A DNA stretch of 33,725 bases. Source: a virus. A program made the position numbers and the translations under genes. Where the stretch lies: positions 1 through 33,725 of IMG/VR virus record IMGVR_UViG_3300035113_000009. One strand, 5' to 3'. Positions within the stretch are counted from its first letter, which is position 1. Every line of letters begins with the position of its first letter. A model generated the notes under the pieces. The model had not been told where the DNA came from. It was given only the letters and a program-made list of their open reading frames with translations, and ran no database searches. Below are positions 1 to 6,827 of the stretch, in pieces.

Positions 1-123
1 TTCGCGTGGTTCAACCCACCCTGGAATACCTTTATGTGCCTCAAGCCGTTGAATGGAACGCAGGCCATCAACGTAAAGTACGTATTCACCGCCGTAACGG
101 TGAGTCAGCTTCACGAATCGCAT
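1..123 (-). CDS. Hypothetical protein, N-terminal part only (cut by window edge)
   Basis: An ATG at 121-123 on the minus strand is preceded by an AGGAG Shine-Dalgarno about 7 bases upstream, and 41 codons stay open to the window edge. The peptide begins MRFVKLTHRYGGEYVLYVDG, which looks like an ordinary small soluble protein. It lies downstream of the helicase gene in the same direction, beyond the iteron region, so it may be the next gene of that operon. No family is recognised and the C-terminus is missing. Confidence 0.6.
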   Translation of the reverse strand, partial: MRFVKLTHRYGGEYVLYVDGLRSIQRLEAHKGIPGWVEPRE

Positions 124-171
124 TTGTGTCTCCTTGGGTTGTGGTGGGGTCTGTGGATAAGTCGCGGTTCC

Positions 172-334
172 GGTTACATCGGTTACACCAGTTACACCGG
201 TTACGCCATTTAGCTGGTAGGGCGTGGGTGTATATATACACTCTCCTGTATTAGTATAGTAATGATGTAACTGATGTAACTAGCGTAACCATGCGGGTTT
301 TTTGATGATCCGACATGATGTAACTGATGTAACT
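172..334. repeat. 9-bp iteron clusters in opposite orientation; candidate replication origin
   Basis: Nine 9-bp units are visible. Four tandem units of the form RGTTACRYC lie at 172-207. Three units of the complementary form (GATGTAACT twice, then AGCGTAACC) lie at 264-290, and two more GATGTAACT units at 317-334. The left cluster is inverted relative to the two right clusters, and an AT-rich stretch with a palindrome sits between them. The array is directly downstream of the VapE-type helicase gene. Iterons beside a replication helicase are typical of initiator-binding origins, so an origin is a reasonable inference; an operator or partition site is the main alternative. The 124-337 interval contains no other gene. 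Confidence 0.65.
228..241. other. Perfect 14-bp AT-rich palindrome between the iteron clusters
   Basis: GTGTATATATACAC is a perfect palindrome near the midpoint between the left (172-207) and first right (264-290) iteron clusters. The stretch is AT-rich compared with its surroundings, so it could be a DNA-unwinding element or the binding site of a dimeric protein. Its placement is seen in the sequence; the function is inferred. Confidence 0.5.
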
Positions 335-337
335 TGG

Positions 338-1606
338 TCATTTAAACTCCCACCCGCGCCTAGTTTTACCGTTTTCCTTCCAAACCTTGCGCGTCCATCC
401 GTTAAATTCCAGGATTGCTGCAATGCGGCGTTGTTCTGGCTGTCCATTCCGTGACAGCTCAAAATTTAGGCAATCGAGCATGATTTTCGGTATGGTTATC
501 TCTCGTTTCCCGATCAGGAAGTCAAGGATTGCATCCTCCCAAGGATCACCCTCGCGGCGGTTATCCGTTTCACGTTGCTGCTCATCTATTGGGATATCCC
601 ACCATTTTGCCCCGGATGCGAATAATTGAACGGCTTCGGCAAAGAGCAATTCCCGGTTTATTTGGAGCCATTCCAGATTGATTTCGCCACATAGGGCTGG
701 AAGGAATCGGCGAGCGCCAGTAGGATCGTTTTGCCAATTATTGCGGTTCGTGGTACAGACTAGGACGGTTTGGCGGGGATGATCCTCAGTATTGCGCCCA
801 TATGCACGCCGGTAGCGATCCACTTGGCAGCTGATAATGCCCTTGACGCGCTCAATCTCGGACTTATTGAAACTGTGCATTTCGCTGATTTCGACCATCA
901 TGTGGCCGTCAAGGACGCCAAAAAAGTCTTTTGTCAGCACCGACTCATGGCATTCCACGAACCACTTGCCGCCGAGAATGGCGAGCGCCGAAGATTTTCC
1001 GGCCCCTTGATGGCCCTCTAGTACCGGCACGGTATCAACTTTGCAGCCTGGGCGCATCACCCGGGCAACAATGGATAATATCCAGCACCGGCCTAGCGCC
1101 GCCGTATAAGCGTTATGAGCAGTGCCGAAGCCTTCTGACATTAGGTAGTCAAGCCGTGGCGTTTCGTCGCCCTTGAGCGATTCCAGCCATTCCCGGCACT
1201 CGTTCTTGATGTTTCGGAAAGCGGCGACTAGGGCTGCATCGTGGCAAGTGGTCGCGGATATCTTTTTTAGTCCGACGTGACGCTGGATGTACAGCTGGAG
1301 CAGGATGTCGTCGCTATCCCGCCACTTGCGCTGCGGCCCCTGCCAGTTCGTGACAATGGCGTCGAGAAACTCGTCGTACCAGATTCTGCCTTCCAACTCG
1401 GGATCGTTTTCTATGCTGCGTATTGCGTTGTCGAGGTTATTGTCCGTGGCTTTGCCGGATTTGCTGAGAATGCCAAGCCAGTCAGGACGGCGGATTGGCG
1501 CAAGTTCTTGCGTTGCATACGCTTCCAGCGGTGGGAAGCTGTCATCAGGTGGGCTATTCACGAACGGCTCAATCTGACGGCAAGTAATCGGCCAAAGCTT
1601 CCTCAA
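338..1606 (-). CDS. VapE / D5-like superfamily 3 helicase (phage replication)
   Basis: This is a putative replicative helicase of the virulence-associated E (VapE)/D5 type, expected to form an ATP-driven hexamer. Walker A is EGHQGAGKSS (about residues 197-206), followed by a Walker B-like MMVEISEM (236-243), a sensor-1-like VLVCTTNRNNW and an arginine-rich GARRFLP. At about 420 aa it holds the helicase domain and a short N-terminal region but no recognisable primase domain, unlike longer primase-helicase fusions. The start is uncertain. A TTG at 1606 overlaps the upstream gene by 38 bases and has no clear ribosome site, while a GTG at 1561, seven bases after the upstream stop, would give a protein 15 residues shorter. 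It probably works with the iteron array just downstream. An orphan DnaB N-terminal domain is encoded separately at 3951-4478. Confidence 0.85.
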   Translation of the reverse strand: MRKLWPITCRQIEPFVNSPPDDSFPPLEAYATQELAPIRRPDWLGILSKSGKATDNNLDNAIRSIENDPELEGRIWYDEFLDAIVTNWQGPQRKWRDSDDILLQLYIQRHVGLKKISATTCHDAALVAAFRNIKNECREWLESLKGDETPRLDYLMSEGFGTAHNAYTAALGRCWILSIVARVMRPGCKVDTVPVLEGHQGAGKSSALAILGGKWFVECHESVLTKDFFGVLDGHMMVEISEMHSFNKSEIERVKGIISCQVDRYRRAYGRNTEDHPRQTVLVCTTNRNNWQNDPTGARRFLPALCGEINLEWLQINRELLFAEAVQLFASGAKWWDIPIDEQQRETDNRREGDPWEDAILDFLIGKREITIPKIMLDCLNFELSRNGQPEQRRIAAILEFNGWTRKVWKENGKTRRGWEFK

Positions 1607-1874
1607 ACGAAAGATATCGACAATCCGAATAAATAGTCACGGATTTGTCGGCATATTGAATTCCAATTGAGCCAGCAATCGTATCCCCATCAATGGTAAT
1701 AGGGAGGCAGTCTGTATAAGTTTCTTTCGCGCCGTCTGCCCTAGTAATTTCATAGGTTTCTAGCCGGTACGCAATGATAAAGTCACCAATTGCAAGTCCG
1801 ACTTTTTCGTCAAATAAAACCTCTTTTGTATCAGGCTGAGCGGCAATAATATGAATCGCAATAGGCTTTGTCAT
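1569..1874 (-). CDS. Hypothetical protein, 101 aa
   Basis: The protein starts MTKPIAIHIIAAQ and ends FEEALADYLPSD. No family is recognised. It is acidic with alternating beta-type segments and no transmembrane stretch. Its ATG forms an ATGA overlap with the stop of the upstream HTH gene, and its 3' end overlaps or closely abuts the helicase gene. It therefore belongs to the replication operon and is likely translationally coupled. Confidence 0.7.
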   Translation of the reverse strand: MTKPIAIHIIAAQPDTKEVLFDEKVGLAIGDFIIAYRLETYEITRADGAKETYTDCLPITIDGDTIAGSIGIQYADKSVTIYSDCRYLSFEEALADYLPSD

Positions 1875-2041
1875 TCCTGCTTTCTCCCTTGTTTTTCTTG
1901 CAGCTCAAGATAGCTAACGCGCTGCTTCGATATCTTGAATATCTCGGCAACCTGCTCCAGTGTGTGGGTTTTGCGAAGACGGATGATCGCCTGGCGGCGC
2001 TTCTTTGCCTCAGCCTTGATTCGTTCGCGGTATTTGTGCAT
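1871..2041 (-). CDS. Small helix-turn-helix protein (56 aa)
   Basis: The protein is very basic and has a single HTH: the segment TLEQVAEIFKISKQRVSYLE resembles sigma-70 region 4 or a homeodomain-like HTH. It is probably a DNA-binding regulator of the replication operon. The ATG at 2041 lacks a Shine-Dalgarno, but a promoter-like element ends seven bases upstream, so the message may be leaderless. The reading frame also extends up to a TTG at 2077, which would add 12 residues; I consider this less likely because that stretch contains the promoter. The gene ends in an ATGA overlap with the 101-aa gene. Confidence 0.6.
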   Translation of the reverse strand: MHKYRERIKAEAKKRRQAIIRLRKTHTLEQVAEIFKISKQRVSYLELQEKQGRKQE

Positions 2042-2048
2042 ACCACGC

Positions 2049-2077
2049 AATCTATCCGAAATTCGGGGAAAGTTCAA
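2049..2077 (-). promoter_or_regulatory. Predicted sigma70 promoter for the leftward replication operon
   Basis: Read on the minus strand, TTGAAC (2077-2072) is followed after exactly 17 bases by TAGATT (2054-2049). Each hexamer matches four of six consensus positions. The predicted start of transcription falls on or next to the ATG at 2041. It lies back to back with the rightward promoter at 2116-2144. Confidence 0.45.
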
Positions 2078-2089
2078 CCCCTAGCAAAA

Positions 2090-2101
2090 TATTTGCAAAT
2101 A
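2090..2101. promoter_or_regulatory. 12-bp palindrome, candidate operator
   Basis: TATTTGCAAATA is a perfect palindrome between the two divergent promoters, upstream of both -35 elements. A dimeric regulator binding here could govern both directions; the HTH protein at 1871-2041 is an obvious candidate, by inference. Confidence 0.4.
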
Positions 2102-2115
2102 ATCGACATTACCCC

Positions 2116-2144
2116 TTGACAAGCCCATCGGCTAGGCGCATATT
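2116..2144 (+). promoter_or_regulatory. Sigma70 promoter for the 2178-3679 operon
   Basis: A perfect TTGACA at 2116-2121 is separated by 17 bases from CATATT at 2139-2144 (four of six matches). The first gene begins at 2178 with a strong AAGGAG site, giving a leader of roughly 25-30 bases. Confidence 0.65.
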
Positions 2145-2177
2145 GCCCCCATACCAACCGAACAAGGAGCAGCGAAG

Positions 2178-2399
2178 ATGGATTTCAAAAAGCCGATTTA
2201 CCAACTGGATGGCAAGTCATACAAGAGCGTTAATGGCTTGGTTTCCGCACTGATGAAGAAGCACGGCGCGCATGAATGCGGCTGCTTCAACAGAGACCGC
2301 ATCCTGAAGGTGTATGCAGACAGAAACACGGTCTGCGCCACGTATCAAAGCACAGTGCCGGAACTCGGGAAACCGATAGTTCTAACGCAGATAGCCTAA
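2178..2399 (+). CDS. Hypothetical protein, 73 aa
   Basis: The ATG has an AAGGAG Shine-Dalgarno eight bases upstream and is the first gene after the 2116 promoter. The protein (MDFKKPIYQLDGKSYKSVNG...) is small, soluble and contains three cysteines in its middle. No family is recognised. Early-expressed leftmost genes of this type are often host-takeover or accessory proteins, but nothing in the sequence fixes a role. Confidence 0.7.
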   Translation: MDFKKPIYQLDGKSYKSVNGLVSALMKKHGAHECGCFNRDRILKVYADRNTVCATYQSTVPELGKPIVLTQIA

Positions 2400-2403
2400 C
2401 CGC

Positions 2404-2438
2404 TGCCGGTCGGTTACCGGCACATACCGCAGATGCGG
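2404..2438 (+). terminator. Two consecutive hairpins between genes, possible attenuator
   Basis: TGCCGG (2404-2409) pairs with CCGGCA (2417-2422) across a 7-base loop, and CCGCA (2427-2431) pairs with TGCGG (2434-2438). GTTTATC follows, so the T-run is weak. The structure lies just after the stop of the 73-aa gene and upstream of the next gene. It may attenuate transcription or protect the mRNA. Confidence 0.35.
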
Positions 2439-2457
2439 GTTTATCGGGGGTTTAAAA

Positions 2458-2667
2458 ATGGAAACAGTTAATTGGAATGCGAGTCTTGGTGGATGGGTTA
2501 TCGAAAAAACAACTAATGGCGTGTTTGTTCAGCGCGTCTATTGTGGCTTCACGATCAAGCAGGCGCGCGAATTATTCAGCGCTGATAAAAACCCCGTCGT
2601 GGTGCCTGCTGCAATAGATGGCAAGCCCCGCCGCGACTTTAGCGGCTACTTCGTCAAGTCAGCCTAA
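2458..2667 (+). CDS. Hypothetical protein, 69 aa
   Basis: The protein starts METVNWNASLGGWVIEKTTN and ends SGYFVKSA. A purine-rich GGGGG lies ten bases upstream of the ATG. No domain is recognised; it resembles the small beta-rich accessory proteins found in phage early regions. It shares the operon with the DNA methyltransferase-like gene. Confidence 0.65.
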   Translation: METVNWNASLGGWVIEKTTNGVFVQRVYCGFTIKQARELFSADKNPVVVPAAIDGKPRRDFSGYFVKSA

Positions 2668-2683
2668 CCAAAGGGGAATGAAA

Positions 2684-2863
2684 ATGATCGCAAAAAACGA
2701 CGTAGTTCGCATCCGTGCCGAATGGCAGGATGCAGGCGATGACCAGATCGTGTTCCGCGCCCTGCACGATGAGGATGGCGGACGCGTTTCCATCGTTGCC
2801 GAATTGGGCCTGCCGATCAATCCGGTGCAGGTTGTTGAAACGAGGATGCTGTGCGCGTCCTGA
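2684..2863 (+). CDS. Hypothetical protein, 59 aa
   Basis: The protein begins MIAKNDVVRIRAEWQDAGDD and looks like a small SH3-like or beta-barrel phage protein. I chose the ATG at 2684 because AAGGGG (2671-2676) is at ideal spacing; another ATG two codons earlier is too close to that site. It overlaps the methyltransferase-like gene by 13 bases, so the two are probably co-translated. Confidence 0.65.
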   Translation: MIAKNDVVRIRAEWQDAGDDQIVFRALHDEDGGRVSIVAELGLPINPVQVVETRMLCAS

Positions 2864-3468
2864 TTGCTTGCGAGTTTTCCGGTGTGGTGCGCGAGGCGTT
2901 CCGTGACATGGGGCATGACGCATGGAGTTGCGATTTGATTCCGAGCGAGAAATATGGCCCACATATTATTGGTGATGCCATAGAAGTCGCAAGCTCGCAA
3001 CATTGGGACCTAATGATTGCCCATCCGCCTTGCACTTATCTTTGTAGCATGGGTATATGGTGGAATAAGAAACGACCGGAACGATGGGAACATACCTATT
3101 CCGCAATGGATTTCGTTAAATCACTTTGGGATAGCCCAATCGCTCACATTGCGATTGAAAATCCTATTGGCTACCTTGGGACACATTGGCAAAAGTCCCA
3201 TCAGATAATCAATCCGTGGATGTTTGGCGACGAGGCCAATAAGCCAACATGTCTATGGCTAAAGAACTTGCCAACACTTGCCCCGACAAAGATTGTTGAT
3301 AAGGGAAAGTTCTACACCAAAAAGAATGGGGCGCGCATGTCGGCCTGGTCACATATCACCAGCGGCACACGAAAAGAGGAACGCGCAAAAATCGCTAGTC
3401 GAACATTCCAAGGCATCGCAAACGCAATGGCCGACCAATGGGGATCGCTCCCCGCACTCACAGCCTAA
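2851..3468 (+). CDS. DNA cytosine methyltransferase-like protein
   Basis: The 205-aa protein has an N-terminal SAM-binding-like segment (LIACEFSGVVREAF, residues 4-17), an acidic CDLI after strand 2, a PPC motif within AHPPCTYLC (about 57-65) and IENP (102-105) at the place of the C5-methyltransferase ENV motif. It is short for a complete C5 enzyme and lacks an obvious target-recognition domain, so DNA-modifying activity is inferred from the family. It starts with GTG at 2851, with GAGGA close upstream. A role in protecting phage DNA from host restriction is plausible. A second, unrelated DNA methyltransferase lies at 11225-11929. Confidence 0.7.
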   Translation: MRVLIACEFSGVVREAFRDMGHDAWSCDLIPSEKYGPHIIGDAIEVASSQHWDLMIAHPPCTYLCSMGIWWNKKRPERWEHTYSAMDFVKSLWDSPIAHIAIENPIGYLGTHWQKSHQIINPWMFGDEANKPTCLWLKNLPTLAPTKIVDKGKFYTKKNGARMSAWSHITSGTRKEERAKIASRTFQGIANAMADQWGSLPALTA

Positions 3469-3478
3469 AGGGGCCGAT

Positions 3479-3679
3479 ATGAAAGCACAGTCTCCGAGTA
3501 CCGCGCTCTGCACGTCGGCGCGGTCGATTACTGCGACGTTGGGCTTGCGGGCAGCTATCGGCTACTGCCAGTTGCGGAATATTGGGCCGGAAGTCGCAGC
3601 TTACTGGTTGCTGCATTCCACGCGCTATGCGAAGGATGCGATCCTGACCAAAAAAACGCCCACCGGGGGGATGGGCTAA
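3479..3679 (+). CDS. Hypothetical protein, 66 aa
   Basis: The ATG at 3479 has AAGGGG five bases upstream and follows the methyltransferase-like gene by ten bases. The protein (MKAQSPSTALCTSARSITAT...) is basic, small and unrecognised. It ends within the terminator hairpin that closes the convergent leftward operon, so it is the last gene of the 2178-3679 unit. Confidence 0.55.
   Translation: MKAQSPSTALCTSARSITATLGLRAAIGYCQLRNIGPEVAAYWLLHSTRYAKDAILTKKTPTGGMG
3650..3676 (-). terminator. Rho-independent terminator of the leftward early operon
   Basis: On the minus strand GCCCA (3676-3672) pairs with TGGGC (3662-3658), followed by G and a run of seven T (3656-3650). It sits just past the last gene of the 8968-3728 operon and overlaps the 3' end of the opposing gene. 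Confidence 0.7.
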
Positions 3680-3727
3680 GGGGGTCTTTAAGTCGGAGGA
3701 GGTTCGACTGGCGCTATCCTAGCACGG

Positions 3728-3961
3728 TTAATCGAATGGCGGCTGAATAAAGTAGGCTTTCGGTCTGCGACGATCCATCTCAGCATCGTGCGCCAATCCT
3801 CGGAAGGTTGCGACTGCTTGTATCCATTCTCCGCCAGGTGCTATGCGTTGGAGAAAGCGCGAAAGAGCCTCAGATTGCCGCCATTCACCATCATGGTTTC
3901 CCATTTCAGCAGCGACACTAGCATCAGCGTAGGCATCATTCCATGCGCGATCAAAGTCCAT
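3728..3961 (-). CDS. Hypothetical protein, 77 aa
   Basis: The ATG at 3961 has an excellent GGGAGG six bases upstream, so I prefer it to a longer reading. The protein starts MDFDRAWNDAYADASVAAEM and is rich in charged and aromatic residues. No family is recognised. It is the last gene of the leftward early operon, overlapping the DnaB-N gene by 11 bases and followed by the terminator at 3650-3676. Confidence 0.65.
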   Translation of the reverse strand: MDFDRAWNDAYADASVAAEMGNHDGEWRQSEALSRFLQRIAPGGEWIQAVATFRGLAHDAEMDRRRPKAYFIQPPFD

Positions 3962-4478
3962 TTGTAGCCTCCCTCTGCCGACGTTCTTCGGCTTTGCTGC
4001 GAACAATCCGCGCGTACTGCCCGATATTCGCCGCGCTCGGAGTCTCCCGCGCGATGTCGGCCAGGTAGTCGAATCCGCCCGCGATGAGCGAGGCTTCGTT
4101 CGTGCTACGCAGCGAGTTCCACAGCGTCACCGGGTCGGGCCATTCGTGCCGGTCGATCAGTCGCCGCTCATGGGCGAATATGCGCCGGTTGGAATCGTCG
4201 TAGAAGTCGTCCTCTCGCACCAGCGGCTTGATTAGCGGCAGCTTGCCCATGTCGAGCATTAGGCCGCCGATTATGCCCATTTCGGCATGGACATCGACCA
4301 GCCCATCGCGTGCCAGGATAGCCCGCTGATTCTCGCCTATGCAGAAGGTCAGCGAGTTACGCACTGCCAGCATTGGGGCGCATGGTTCCATTGCGCCAGA
4401 TATTTCGACCAGCAGCGCATTGACGGATTTCAGCATGCGATCTGCGGCGGCTATCTGGCGTTCGGGAAGAGCGATCAT
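3951..4478 (-). CDS. Orphan DnaB helicase N-terminal domain protein
   Basis: Residues from about 63 onward follow the DnaB N-terminal domain closely: AEMGIIGGLMLD, VREDDFYDDSNRRIFAH, a DPVTLWNSL segment, GGFDYLADIARETPSAANI and YARIVRSKAEERR. In DnaB this domain forms the helicase collar and contacts DnaG primase. The RecA-type ATPase domain is absent: the frame stops about 12 residues after the match, and no helicase-like sequence follows in any frame. The first ~60 residues are unrelated. It may recruit, load or block the host replicative helicase or primase; this is inference. It starts in an ATGA overlap with a small membrane protein gene. Confidence 0.75.
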   Translation of the reverse strand: MIALPERQIAAADRMLKSVNALLVEISGAMEPCAPMLAVRNSLTFCIGENQRAILARDGLVDVHAEMGIIGGLMLDMGKLPLIKPLVREDDFYDDSNRRIFAHERRLIDRHEWPDPVTLWNSLRSTNEASLIAGGFDYLADIARETPSAANIGQYARIVRSKAEERRQREATNGL

Positions 4479-4633
4479 GGCTGTTGCGGGTGAAGCATCG
4501 CAATAGCGACAATCAGGATCACAATGCCATCCGCGATAAGCTCTGCTTGTGACGCAGGGATCATGTTCCAGCCAAAATAGTTGTTTTCCTCAATCCAGAA
4601 AGCAATTGCCAGAAAAAATATCCACCAGTTCAT
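4475..4633 (-). CDS. Small membrane protein, 52 aa
   Basis: This short gene was found by direct reading. It starts with ATG at 4633, overlapping the preceding stop (TGATG), and has GGGGAGG immediately upstream. It ends in an ATGA overlap with the DnaB-N gene. The product has two hydrophobic helices, WWIFFLAIAFWI near the N-terminus and IVILIVAIAML near the C-terminus, separated by a short polar loop. It is probably an inner-membrane protein, of a type seen among superinfection-exclusion or accessory phage peptides; the role is unknown. Confidence 0.6.
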   Translation of the reverse strand: MNWWIFFLAIAFWIEENNYFGWNMIPASQAELIADGIVILIVAIAMLHPQQP

Positions 4634-5022
4634 CACCCCTCCCCGCCTGCGGATAGGGCGGCAATTGCTGCGTCTATGAGCGCGTCGGCATCCCCGCCAG
4701 TCCAGCGGACGAATGATCCGTTGTAACGTGCGATGAATGGATCAAGGCCCGGATACGCGACTTCCCGGCGCAAATACCTATACCGCCTCGCGTCCAGCGC
4801 CTCTCCTGCGGGCGGTGTGGCTGACACATCCCACTTGTAATGTTCACCTTCCTTTATAGGCTCCCCTTTGGTTGCTTCGCCAATTCGGACGGTCCATGTG
4901 GGCGGTATTGCACCCTGCTCCGCGATCAGTTCCTCGCGGCAGAGTTGGCGGAAGCGTTCGAGGTCGTCAGGATAGCCGGGTAAGCCAGCTTCGCGGGCCA
5001 GCCGTATCGCTGCGTCGGTCAT
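4633..5022 (-). CDS. Conserved phage hypothetical protein, 129 aa
   Basis: The protein begins MTDAAIRLAREAGLPGYPDD and contains ALDARRYRYLRRE and a C-terminal ALIDAAIAAL helix, a pattern common in small proteins of betaproteobacterial phages. The ATG at 5022 makes an ATGA overlap with the upstream gene, which is why I prefer it to a longer frame. No enzymatic motif is seen. Confidence 0.7.
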   Translation of the reverse strand: MTDAAIRLAREAGLPGYPDDLERFRQLCREELIAEQGAIPPTWTVRIGEATKGEPIKEGEHYKWDVSATPPAGEALDARRYRYLRREVAYPGLDPFIARYNGSFVRWTGGDADALIDAAIAALSAGGEG

Positions 5023-5330
5023 GTGTGTTCGTCCTTGTATTTCAGGTAGTCCAAATAGTCGCGGAAGTTGCGGAAGCAATCGGCGACATTCAGATAATGG
5101 GCATAGCGTCGTTGCGATGCCGTCAGTTTGCGCGGCTGTCCCATTTCGCCGTATTCCACTTTGTCAGTTGGATGCACATTGAAAATAACAGTAGGCTTAT
5201 CAGCATCGAAATTGACGCCTATGTAATGGCCGCGATCCTCGGCAATGATTCCCGGCTTGCCATCAACTAGCACACGGCGTCCTACCGCAGCGGGAACTCC
5301 GTAATACTCACGAACGTATTCACAGGCCAT
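5019..5330 (-). CDS. Conserved phage hypothetical protein, 103 aa
   Basis: The segments REYYGVPAAVGRRV, AEDRGHYIGVNFD and HPTDKVEYGEMG are the hallmark of a small phage protein family of unknown function, probably an SH3-like beta fold. GGGAGG precedes two adjacent ATG codons; the second, at 5330, has the better spacing. It overlaps both neighbours and is part of the leftward early operon. Confidence 0.7.
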   Translation of the reverse strand: MACEYVREYYGVPAAVGRRVLVDGKPGIIAEDRGHYIGVNFDADKPTVIFNVHPTDKVEYGEMGQPRKLTASQRRYAHYLNVADCFRNFRDYLDYLKYKDEHT

Positions 5331-5517
5331 CATCCCCTCCCTGTATCGCGGCTGCGGCGCGGTAGTCATGGCGAAAAGTGTCGCCGTTGCTGTACGAAAT
5401 TTCGCATTGTTCCCGCTTGCGTCTGTGCATGGCGCGGTGGGATGCGATGCCCAAGCAGTCAAACGTCTTGCTGCATGTGTGGCAAAAGCAATAATCCGGT
5501 ATGCGGCGCTTACTCAC
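5320..5517 (-). CDS. C2H2-like zinc-finger mini-protein, 65 aa
   Basis: Residues 10-34 have the pattern CHTC followed, about 12 residues later, by HRAMH, which fits a C-x2-C...H-x3-H zinc finger. The remainder is basic. It uses a GTG start at 5517 with AGGGGG five bases upstream and overlaps the upstream gene by eight bases. It is probably a small nucleic-acid or protein-binding factor; the target is unknown. Confidence 0.6.
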   Translation of the reverse strand: MSKRRIPDYCFCHTCSKTFDCLGIASHRAMHRRKREQCEISYSNGDTFRHDYRAAAAIQGGDDGL

Positions 5518-6382
5518 GTTCGCCCCCTGCGCGGATTGCGGCGACTACCTTCACTGCGCCTTCCAGTCGCGCCCAGTCCATATTGCCGTCCATATTCGCG
5601 CAGTTGTTGTCGATATTCGACTGGTAGCCTTCCGCCAAGTGCAAGCGCACGGCATCCGCTGCGTCAATCAGGCGTTCCCGTTCCCCCGCCAGCGCCGCGT
5701 CGAGGTGCGCGCGGGGAGAGGGGGTGGCGAGGGCTCCCACAAACTTTGCATAGCAGCGAGCAACTTTTGCCGATCCTTTATCGGTTAGGTTTATGAATTC
5801 TTTCATTTCCGCATCCTTCGCCGCAATCTCGGCCTCGCGCGCGGCGAGTTGGTCACGCAGTATCTCGCGCTCTTTGTTGGCGATTTCGACAATCGTGTTA
5901 CGTTCCTCACGCAGCGCGGTGAGGTCGCGTTCGTAATCCTCCAGCAATACGACCGGCATGCTTGGCGACGATAGAACGGATGAATGCTCCAGTTTCATTA
6001 GCAGTACGCCATTTTCGTAATGACACAGTTCGCCAGTCCAGAACCACGCCCTAGTGGTCGGCGGTGGCGAACTCTTTGGTTGCGGGTTGAAGTTGGCGAC
6101 TGACGGGGTATTGAGCGGGAAAACCGTTGGCAACCTCGGAGTCGGCATCGCACCATCGGCGGCTACCGGCTGCGCGGCTTGCTGGATCAGCGTGGCGAAG
6201 CGGCATAGTTGATCTATCGACATGGTGCGATGCCTGTCGTCCCTGTTTAGAAACTTCGATGGCGCAATCGCTTGATCTGCCAGTTCCAACACCTTCTCAT
6301 CGCTAATCGTCATGGCTGGTCCTATTGGTTGAGTGCAGCGGCAAGTCGGGCAGTTATTATGCTTAGTAGCGATATAGGTCAT
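5510..6382 (-). CDS. Coiled-coil phage protein of unknown function, about 290 aa
   Basis: The central part is a long heptad-rich coiled coil (residues about 150-210, with ALREERNTIVEIANKE and LAAREAEIAAKDAEM). It is preceded by a proline-rich linker and followed by an Ala/Arg-rich helical tail. I chose the ATG at 6382 because it forms an ATGA overlap with the HTH gene. A start at 6313 (MTISDEKVLELAD), with AGGA upstream, is equally credible and would remove a short Cys-containing leader (NNCPTCRC). No enzyme motif is visible. Confidence 0.65.
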   Translation of the reverse strand: MTYIATKHNNCPTCRCTQPIGPAMTISDEKVLELADQAIAPSKFLNRDDRHRTMSIDQLCRFATLIQQAAQPVAADGAMPTPRLPTVFPLNTPSVANFNPQPKSSPPPTTRAWFWTGELCHYENGVLLMKLEHSSVLSSPSMPVVLLEDYERDLTALREERNTIVEIANKEREILRDQLAAREAEIAAKDAEMKEFINLTDKGSAKVARCYAKFVGALATPSPRAHLDAALAGERERLIDAADAVRLHLAEGYQSNIDNNCANMDGNMDWARLEGAVKVVAAIRAGGERE

Positions 6383-6570
6383 GAGAATACCCATGCGATG
6401 ATTTCAAGGGACGCTTTGTAATCTGGCATACCTCGGCCAGAAAGAAAGCGCGATAAGGTACTTTCGCTAATGCCGATTTCCTTGGCAGCAACTTTATGAT
6501 TTATGCGATTGGCGGCAAGATAAAGGCGCACCATCTCAGCAAAGCGGTCAGGCTCGTCGCGCTTGCTCAT
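6379..6570 (-). CDS. XRE-family HTH DNA-binding protein, 63 aa
   Basis: A single lambda-repressor-type HTH fills the protein: NHKVAAKEIGISESTLSRFL carries helices 2 and 3, followed by SGRGMPDYKASLEI. It is likely a small regulator acting on phage promoters. Its ATG overlaps the stop of the upstream zinc-ribbon gene as ATGA, with AAGGGGG just upstream. It is the second HTH gene in this operon, after the Cro-like first gene. Confidence 0.75.
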   Translation of the reverse strand: MSKRDEPDRFAEMVRLYLAANRINHKVAAKEIGISESTLSRFLSGRGMPDYKASLEIIAWVFS

Positions 6571-6827
6571 TCCCCTTCCCCCTTCTGCGGGGCGGCTTGC
6601 ACAGATTCGCCAGTATCCCGATAAACTTCCTCAACATGGCCGACCTCTCCGCAACAATGGTGCTGTGACGGATCAGGAGCGCCATCAGCAGAACTACCGC
6701 AATAGGCACACACCCATTCAGTTTCACGCTCTTGAGGCGAGCAACTGTCGTTTATGCGCTTTAGTTCATCATAAGACTGACCGACCTTTAAGGCATTTTT
6801 AATGGCATATATGCTCGTCTTACTCAT
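6567..6827 (-). CDS. Zinc-ribbon-like protein, paralogue of the 8051-8260 product
   Basis: The second half holds CAYCG, then HHCC and EVGHVEEVYRDTGE, a likely zinc-binding unit. The same unit occurs in the 69-aa protein at 8051-8260 (CVYCG, SCC, GHVEEVYLDTGE). The N-terminal halves differ. The function is unknown. It overlaps the coiled-coil gene upstream by eight bases and the HTH gene downstream by four. Confidence 0.7.
   Translation of the reverse strand: MSKTSIYAIKNALKVGQSYDELKRINDSCSPQERETEWVCAYCGSSADGAPDPSQHHCCGEVGHVEEVYRDTGESVQAAPQKGEGE

Noticed and set aside
6-254. Plus-strand frame over the left edge and iterons
   Set aside because: It is antisense to the partial gene with a good ribosome site, and its second half only translates the iteron repeats.
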